From Chara braunii (Eukaryota > Streptophyta > Charophyceae > Charales > Characeae), in assembly GCA_003427395.1 (NCBI GenBank), contig BFEA01000308.1, positions 990,169 to 1,012,789 on the forward strand: DNA of 22,621 nucleotides, given 5' to 3'. Positions 17,426-22,621 of this stretch are shown here, in pieces (positions within the stretch are counted from its first letter, which is position 1; every line of letters starts with the position of its first letter). Under the pieces are notes generated by a model. The model did no database searches, was not told the origin of the DNA, and saw only the letters and a list, made by a program, of their open reading frames with translations. Position numbers and translations under genes: made by a program.

Positions 17426-17454
<29 letters not shown>

Positions 17455-17656
17455 CTTAAACAGAGGCTCGGAGTGCGTCTATTGGTGGGGAGCAGCACTT
17501 GCTGGAAACCGGGTCCAGCGTCCCATTTACAAAGTATTAACTTACTATTAAGATAAAGTAGTGGATAAAGTTTGAAACAAAGACCTTAGAAACTTCTGAA
17601 TTCCACCTGCATTGATTGCCCGGGGGAATAGCCCCGGGGATTAACTGAGTGGGCTA
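17426..17656 (-). mobile_element. retroposon tail repeat, copy 6, with A29 tail; likely 3' end of the LINE
   Basis: The core at 17478-17531 is the best match to the family consensus. The distal block (17610-17650) contains the self-complementary CCCGGGG / CCCCGGG. On the minus strand the element runs from about 17656 to an A29 tail (T29 on plus at 17426-17454, preceded by TTC repeats). The LINE coding relic ends at 18056 on the same strand about 400 bp before it. This segment is therefore placed where the LINE 3' untranslated region and poly(A) tail should be. An ambiguous base sits at 17658. Confidence 0.7.
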
Positions 17657-17700
17657 CNTCTGGTTGAACATAAGGCCACTGTTTGTGGCATGAAAACTAA

Positions 17701-17753
17701 GACAGAAACACCCCAGAGCCCGGAGGGGCACCGGAGACCTGGGGTGTTTTGTC
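17701..17753. repeat. strong hairpin, 15-bp stem
   Basis: GACAGAAACACCCCAG (17701-17716) pairs with CTGGGGTGTTTTGTC (17739-17753) over 15 pairs with a single bulged G. The loop contains a further CCGG/CCGG possibility. It lies in the presumed 3' untranslated part of the LINE. Confidence 0.8.
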
Positions 17754-18055
17754 ATCTATCGTGGTGAGAGGACAAGGGGTACATGGTGCGGGGGGGAAAA
17801 AGGTAGGGAAAAATGTACCCGCACACAAACAATCCAGTCACCTCTGTCACCCTCAGGCACATTCAGGTTCACCCGTACACACCCATGTACCCTCATGCGT
17901 GTTCGCACATGTTCATGTAAACCCTCAGACAATCGTCTCAATCAAGGAACACCGGTGTGGCGGGAAAGGATCAGAGAAGTCTGTTGGGCGGCGGAGTGGA
18001 AAGGAAGGGTCGATATTTGACCAGTCGTTGAAGATGAGGCGGTAATCCCTGCATT
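17754..18055. other. presumed LINE 3' non-coding region
   Basis: No gene is seen. It lies between the LINE stop codon and the tail repeat (minus-strand order) and contains CAC-rich sequence. Assignment to the LINE is positional. Confidence 0.45.
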
Positions 18056-18690
18056 CTACCAACTCCTGCTGCTGCTTGTGTTCCCTATCCCACTCCACTC
18101 TACTCTCGCCACCCATCCGCCTCCATCCCCCCCCAGCCAGTCTTTTCCGAAGGAGGAGATTGCCTTCCGAACATCCTGTTTAGTCTGAAAGAGGTCCAGC
18201 TGGCACTTCAAAGTTTGCCACTTTCTCATAAGCTTCATCTGGATTTGTTGCTGGATCTGCTCCGTGGCCTCACGCCCTTCTATCAGCACGCCCTCCCTTG
18301 CCAGGAGGCAACGTTGCCACCAGAGCCCCCAGAGCACCGCTCTATGGCCTAAATTAAACATATTTTCTGTGAATATGGACAACTCGTGGGCCTGAGGCCA
18401 ATACCCCAAAAGTATCGCCCTCCAGATCCACGGCCACGGGGTGTCAGGGATCATTTTTCTCCAAATTATATCCCACCATTGCCACGTTAGTTGCGCTGTC
18501 AGGCATTGAATAAAGATATGTTCAATGGTTTCTGCATTCCTCTGTGGTGGGAAGGTTCGCCGACATCGTGCGCACCAGGGAAGGGCTCGACCTTTTTGTT
18601 CCAGGTTTGTATGATCAATCAGCCCGTTCATAGTTGGCAGACACCGATGTGTTATCTGCCACTGCAAAAAAGTAATCTTCGCAGGTTATT
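18056..18690 (-). pseudogene. LINE ORF2 C-terminal RVT zinc-binding domain
   Basis: The frame begins after a frameshift near 18690 and ends at the stop at 18056. It opens with IPAKITFLQWQITHRCLPT, which matches the family signature 'iP.Ki..FlWr..h..LpT' that starts the plant RVT zinc-binding domain. The Cys/His set follows: CARC, then ETIEHIFIQC (C-x2-C ... H-x4-C), then a Trp-rich tail (WQWWDIIW, WPWIWRAILLGYW). In LINEs this region follows the reverse transcriptase and is thought to bind nucleic acid. At about 210 residues this domain is nearly complete and is the best preserved part of the element. Confidence 0.85.
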
Positions 18691-19205
18691 CTTTCCGGCC
18701 TTGGAACCAGGATATTGGTGTCAAAAGGGAGTGGTCCACATTGAGGTGTTTTGCCCACCTATCAATATTCTGTCCTTAAGGTAGTGATTGGGCATGAGCA
18801 TTTCATATGTGGATTTCACAGTCAGCTTTTGAAGGCTGATCGAAGCGGCAGGGTTCGCTCTTCTCGTTGTGGGTTTCCACTTCCATTCCAGAGGGTCGAA
18901 AGGGAGGTATTGAATCCTGATGTCTGGCTGAAAAATGGGGGCTTCCTCGCTCTCTCCAAGGACCCTAATTGGAAAGATGTCAGTTTTACCTTGCCAGATT
19001 AAGGGATCTCGCTCTCCTCGCATTGCTCCTGATCTGTTAACTGTATACATTTCCACAAGGATGTCGTGTGTCCGGGTCATGTGTACCTTCCCCACCTGAT
19101 CAGAGGTCCCTCATACTGCTATCCAGTCTTCTTCCTGCAGGGAGGGGCCTCTCCTCAATGTTTTATACCAGGACAATAGCACCGCCTCAATGAGTGATGA
19201 GTGTA
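18691..19205 (-). pseudogene. LINE ORF2 linker between RT thumb and zinc-binding domain
   Basis: A minus-strand frame reads SLIEAVLLSWYKTLRRGP, a stop, then GKVHMTRTHDILVEMYTV and, later, LQKLTVKSTYEMLMPNHYL. The last resembles the 'F.vKs.Y..L' motif that normally precedes the zinc-binding part. It leads into TTPFDTNILVPRPERI, where the frame shifts to the zinc-binding domain near 18690. The upstream side is cut by the inserted element at about 19213-19560. Confidence 0.65.
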
Positions 19206-19223
19206 CCTAGATTGTGACCTGCG

Positions 19224-19556
19224 TAGCACGGCGAACGTGTTTGCGCCCCTGCACATTCGCGCGAACGTGTTCGCCCGTTCGCGCAAACAGCTTGCGAACA
19301 TGTTCGGGCGAACATATTTTTTTTTTTCCGTAAAAATAAAATAAAATATTTTGTTGTTTTTTGAATTTTAACTCATGATTGGCTACAAATTTGAACATGA
19401 CTCCAAGGCAAACATTGCTTGTATTGTTATTTTACATAACATATATTATTTTCAAATTTTTGTGAGAACTTTTTTTTTTATTATGTTCGCGTTCAGAGGG
19501 TTTTTGGTGCTTGTTCGCGTTCGGGCGAACATGTTCGCATTCGTGCTCGGGCGAAC
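19224..19556. mobile_element. MITE-like element with GTTCGC-rich terminal inverted repeats
   Basis: An AT-rich core (19320-19480) is bounded by two GC-richer ends full of GCGAAC(A/G)TGTTCGC palindromes. The left end and the reverse complement of the right end align over about 50 bp, including GCACATTCGCGCGAACGTGT against GCACGAATGCGAACATGT. It sits within the LINE coding relic and separates two consecutive linker pieces, so it inserted after the LINE. No transposase is present. I could not identify a clean target-site duplication (GTGAC occurs near both edges), so class and exact edges are open. Confidence 0.6.
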
Positions 19557-19565
19557 AATGTGGTG

Positions 19566-20400
19566 ACAATGCTTCAAGGCCTTATGTAGTTCGCTGCCTG
19601 TTTTCCAGTCACCGCGGTCATAGTCCCAGATATCTTTAATTCGAATAACCCCGTTTTTCACCCAACTCTTTCATAGGGTTTCCGAACTGCACATGACCTG
19701 GCCCAAACTGTCAGTGAGCCAACGGTTCCTAAAGAGAGGTTGGCAAAGCACCTCCTCCCACCTCTCCGGGGGTTGTCTATCCGGGAGGGGGAGCTTCCGC
19801 CAGCTTCGTAAAAGAGTCGGGCAAAAGCAGTCCATTAGTTCATTGGGTCCCCCACTCCTTCGTGGCCACTTTCGTGGGATAGTCCAGTACCGATCCTCAT
19901 ACGGGCCAAATGTTCTAAGGCGAAGGGTCGCCAAGGACTATCTGTAGCAAAACTCAGTTTTTTTATCCATTGAAGATAGAGTGTTGTAACCTGTGTTGCA
20001 GGGTCAATTATTCCTAATCCTCCTGCAACTTTAGGTTGTATGATTGAGTCCCGTGCTACCCGATTTACTACTTTTGTTAGCTTTCTGTCTCCTCACCATA
20101 AGAAAGCCACCATCTTAGCTTTTAGTGTACGTAACACTCCCCTGCTCAGTGACCACAACAACGATTTATACCAGAGCGAGGAAAAAACCACATTATTGAT
20201 CACCAGTGCACGACCGAAAAGAGATGTGGTTTTGTTTTGCCAATTTGACGATTTGGTTAGGGAAGGGGAGTCGATCCATTGATCGTTCGTTTGTGGGTAG
20301 CCGGTCGCTGTCATCGACACCCCTAGAATTCTAAGCGGGGCCTCTAGAGGCAACATTGATTTCTCTGAAAAGATCAATCAATTGTCCATCTGTGCCCGGG
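19566..20400 (-). pseudogene. LINE ORF2 reverse-transcriptase thumb region
   Basis: Reading the minus strand from about 20377, segments typical of the RT C-terminal part appear in order: PLRILGVSMTATGY, then SSNWQNKTTSLFGRALVINN and VVFSSLWY. Next comes LW-stop-GDRKLTKVVNRVAR, then IIQPKVAGGLGIIDPATQV with TLYLQWIKKLSF. These match the thumb motifs 'LG..', 'W..k...L..aGR..lin.V..s...Y', 'flW.g' and 'PK..GGLGi.d'. The LW-GD position holds a TGA. It continues with RQPPERWEEVLCQPLFRNRW, a TGA near 19671 and NGVIRIKDIWDYDRGDW, before the inserted element. This part normally follows the catalytic palm, which is absent. Confidence 0.8.
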
Positions 20401-20881
20401 TTCTGAGTACCAGCCTCTTCAGCCCATTAGCAGGCCGCCGATTAGGAAAGGGTATCGCAAGTTGTTGAGGATTTGTTGCTGAGACCAGACCTCTCACACA
20501 GACTGCCTTTCATCTTCCTTCTGTCCTTACCCTCTCTCTGAACCATTGCAGCTCTTGCAGCGAGAGGCTGTGTGCCGGGAACAAGTCCAGGAAGTTTGAC
20601 GGCAAGTGGAATGGAGATGATGCATCGATCCTCGTCCATTCATGAAATGCCTGCTTGTGGTCCCCCTTGGGAAGGACCTGTTCCCACCCACTTCCCATTC
20701 TTTTATAATCTAAGGTTCCTCCTTGCTTCACTATGCTGAGACTAGAGTGCTTAGGAAGGTGCATACAGATTCCCCCCCTTGAAGGGGTTTGCAATAACAC
20801 CCCTGAGGAGGCCTCACCCTGTCCCCAACTGAATCTCAGGTATTGAGCTACCCCCAAACCACTTATCACACATTCCTCCAC
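20400..20881 (-). pseudogene. LINE ORF2 upstream segment (domain uncertain)
   Basis: A minus-strand frame (20881-20510) reads SWGQGEASSGVLLQTPSRGG and GWEQVLPKGDHKQAFHEWTR. It directly precedes the RT relic on the same strand. The GGV/I and GD-like spots could be from the apurinic endonuclease or the linker before RT, but no endonuclease catalytic motif is clear. A large deletion between this segment and the RT thumb must be assumed. Confidence 0.4.
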
Positions 20882-21313
20882 ACCAAGAACTGCTTTGACG
20901 AAACGCCCATTAACTCTCGGGCTTGGTCATGACTTCTGCTAATCACGCTTTTGATTTTGGCCTAACTGCTCGTGCACTCTACTAAGTTGCCAGTACCTTT
21001 CCCCGCTTGGGATCGCGGGCGCGAGGTTAACACGGAGGCCTGAGTTGGCGTCTGACGCTGATTAATGCTCAGTTGAGCGATGTGTGTGAAACCAAGGATC
21101 CACGAAGTGATGAAATAAACTCGAATGGACAATGCAGTGTCACCAAAGCATCAACAAGCAATGTACATCCAGATACATATTATGAAAATAGCACAATCTA
21201 GCGCAATGGAAGACTCAACAATATGACCTTACCTGTCAGATACTGATGCGACACCCCATCATACACCACACATGTGAGAGAGGGAGGAGGGACCACATGC
21301 ATACTATGTGACA
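20882..21313. other. non-coding region upstream of LINE relic
   Basis: No gene is supported. The minus-strand frame that should hold the LINE endonuclease start is not recognisable here, so the LINE may be truncated at about 20.9 kb. Confidence 0.45.
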
Positions 21314-21333
21314 CCCGCGGCCTAGGCCGCGGG
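21314..21333. repeat. 20-bp perfect GC-rich palindrome
   Basis: CCCGCGGCCTAGGCCGCGGG is identical to its reverse complement. A second GC-rich inverted repeat (GCCGCC ... ACGACT gaaa AAGTCG ... GCGGC) follows at about 21340-21370. Together they form a 60-bp GC island against AT-rich DNA. Confidence 0.9.
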
Positions 21334-21465
21334 CAATTCGGCCGCCACGACTGAAAAAGTCGGCGGCGGCCGCGGCCAATGAAGCCCAACCCGCGGCCTG
21401 GTTTTTTAATATTTTATTTTTACCCCTAAAATACGTAAATATACATAATATTATATATATACGTA

Positions 21466-21504
21466 AATATATATATATATATTGTCACAAATATATATAT
21501 ATAT
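21466..21504. repeat. (AT)n microsatellite, interrupted
   Basis: Two AT dinucleotide runs flank TTGTCACA. A further AT run lies at about 22105-22121. Confidence 0.9.
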
Positions 21505-22213
21505 ACAGGGTAACCGGTGATCGGGATGGGCCAAATGCCCGAACCCGAACACACGAACGTATGGGACCCCTTGGGGATGCATTCGGGCATTCGGGCCGAA
21601 CACAGACCCAAAAAAAAAAAAAAAAAAAAAAAATCAAACAAATCTGAAAAAACGATATGTTATGAAGAAAAATAAATTAAACAAGATTTGTCCGAGCATT
21701 ACATCCAAATTCCTTACCAAATTTGAAATAAAAATAAAATACGAAAAACAAATACTAATAATTTTTTTTAAAAACAATTTAGTGAGTGCGTGAGCACGTT
21801 TTCGACACCGCCATCTTTGGCAATTTTTATTTTTTCTTTGGTATAGCTAAATGCCCTGAAAAGTTACAGATGTGTATTTCACATAATCCAAAACCCGCTA
21901 AAAAAACTTCAAAAAATAGTAAAATTGTTTAGACCCCTAACTAAAGTGAAAACAAAAAGTAAAAAGTGAAAAACAACGTGGGCGAGCACGTTTTGACACC
22001 GCCATCCTTGGCGATTTTTAATTCTTATTTGGCTGAGCCAAATGACTTGAAAATTTATATGCCTGTACCTCACGTCATAGAGAAGTCACAAAAATAAACT
22101 CAAAAATATATATATATATAGGCCCCGAAATAATTTTTGGCGCGGGCCGAACGCCGTCGGGTTCAGACCCCGTACGGGACCCCGAACGCCGAACGCCCGT
22201 ACGTATTGTCACA
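21480..22213. other. possible composite/MITE-like segment bounded by TATTGTCACA
   Basis: TATTGTCACA occurs as a direct repeat at 21480-21489 and 22204-22213. Inside lie a fold-back block rich in TTCGGGC/GCCCGAA (ATGCCCGAA 21535-21543 with TTCGGGCAT 21582-21590), an A24 run (21610-21633) and a 192-bp duplication. The right end is rich in GCCGAACGCC and shares GTA(C/T)GGGACCCC with the left. The 10-bp direct repeat could be a target-site duplication, but the sequences just inside it are not inverted repeats of each other. It may instead be a nested or tandem structure. Confidence 0.4.
21792..22130. repeat. 192-bp tandem duplication (diverged)
   Basis: GAGCACGTTTT(C)GACACCGCCATC starts at 21792 and again at 21984. 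Similarity continues through GG(C/T)...CAAATG and beyond. Copy 2 holds a perfect palindrome, ATTTGGCT g AGCCAAAT (22027-22043), decayed in copy 1. Confidence 0.85.
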
Positions 22214-22621
22214 CTGTAAATCAGAGCGCAAAGGCGGCAAAGGCGGAAAAAAACAAAACAAGGAAAGGAAAAGAAGAAAGGAAGGAAAGCCCCACCTGTT
22301 CATCACCTCTTACGTACAAGGCCAGCCACGTGGATGATAGGTTGAGCGCTGGCTGCCTCCATCCCCGTGTGTCACAAGGACCCACTTGCACGCAGCCAAA
22401 AGGCAAAGAGGTAAAGAAAAGGAGGAGGAAACCAAACCTGACAGGGAAAGAAAGATAATCCAATTGTCACAAAGCAAATAACACATCCCACAGATCAACA
22501 TATCTTTTCTTTTTTCTTTTTTTCTTTTTTTCTCCTTTTCTTTTCTTCTTTTTTTCTTTACCTGTCCCCACCTCGGCAGATAGGACAGCTACGGTGAGGA
22601 TGATGTGGATGTTCACAAGGA
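22214..22621. other. non-coding region with purine-rich then pyrimidine-rich tracts
   Basis: No gene is supported. 22230-22290 is A/G-rich. 22503-22560 is a C/T tract followed by CCTCGGCAG at about 22572-22580, which has the form of a plus-strand 3' splice acceptor. Without a downstream exon in the window this is only suggestive. Confidence 0.4.

Larger units (their letters stand above)
18056..20881 (-). mobile_element. dead non-LTR retrotransposon (plant LINE), ORF2 relic
   Basis: Minus-strand protein fragments occur in the order expected for LINE ORF2: an upstream segment of uncertain domain, the reverse-transcriptase thumb, a linker, and a C-terminal RVT zinc-binding domain. Stops and frameshifts break the frame. 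The RT palm with its catalytic F/YADD motif was not found and would have to lie in the about 130-200 bp between 20510 and 20377, so it is deleted. A TIR-like element interrupts the linker. Downstream on the same strand are a retroposon tail and an A29 tract. The copy cannot be functional. Confidence 0.85.

Noticed and set aside
22503-22580. 3' splice acceptor (polypyrimidine tract then CAG)
   Set aside because: The form is right, but no exon follows within the window, so it is not annotated as a site.

Overview
This window looks like nuclear, repeat-rich, gene-poor DNA from a plant-lineage (streptophyte) eukaryote. The evidence is a plant-type LINE with an RVT zinc-binding tail, a decayed LTR-retrotransposon gag/protease relic, poly(A)-tailed retroposon ends, a U6 snRNA-like sequence, small TIR elements and long (CT)n/(GA)n microsatellites. 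There is no operon structure, and I found no intact host protein gene that I can defend. The gag text resembles what I remember of elements in charophyte algae (Chara-like). That is recollection and was not tested.

Layout. 1-1.7 kb is unassigned sequence with a few short palindromes. 1.74-2.31 kb is a degenerate ~124-bp tandem repeat. 2.86-3.49 kb is an array of short hairpins that keep one loop sequence while their stems change in a compensated way. 3.5-6.5 kb is non-coding apart from a (CT)26 tract and one weak minus-strand ORF. A diverged U6 snRNA-like sequence lies on the minus strand at 6519-6610. 6.6-8.5 kb is GC-rich with strong inverted repeats and ends in (GA)40. 8.92-9.65 kb holds an interrupted open frame of unknown nature.

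At 10,125-10,162 there is a perfect Nextera mate-pair junction adapter. It is followed by a stray copy of the hairpin repeat, a 97-base N gap and a G-quadruplex-like tract, so linkage across 10.1-10.34 kb should not be trusted. 11.46-12.91 kb is a dead LTR-retrotransposon gag/protease relic with an internal 180-bp duplication. 13.0-14.3 kb is non-coding and includes a 28-bp palindrome centred on a TATA-like core. 15.45-15.61 kb is an inverted duplication with the same peptide readable in both arms. 16.14-16.57 kb holds two small TTAA-flanked TIR elements. 17.4-20.9 kb is a dead minus-strand LINE interrupted by a GTTCGC-rich MITE-like insert. 21.3-22.2 kb is an AT-rich composite with palindromes and a 192-bp duplication.

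Six partial copies of one retroposon tail (about 9.82, 11.04, 14.38, 15.37, 17.30 and 17.48 kb) all lie in the same orientation as the LINE. Four have an A-rich tract just beyond them on the minus strand, and the sixth lies where the LINE 3' end should be. They are probably 3' ends of this LINE family or of a SINE that shares its tail. The least explained structure is the compensating hairpin array at 2.86-3.49 kb.
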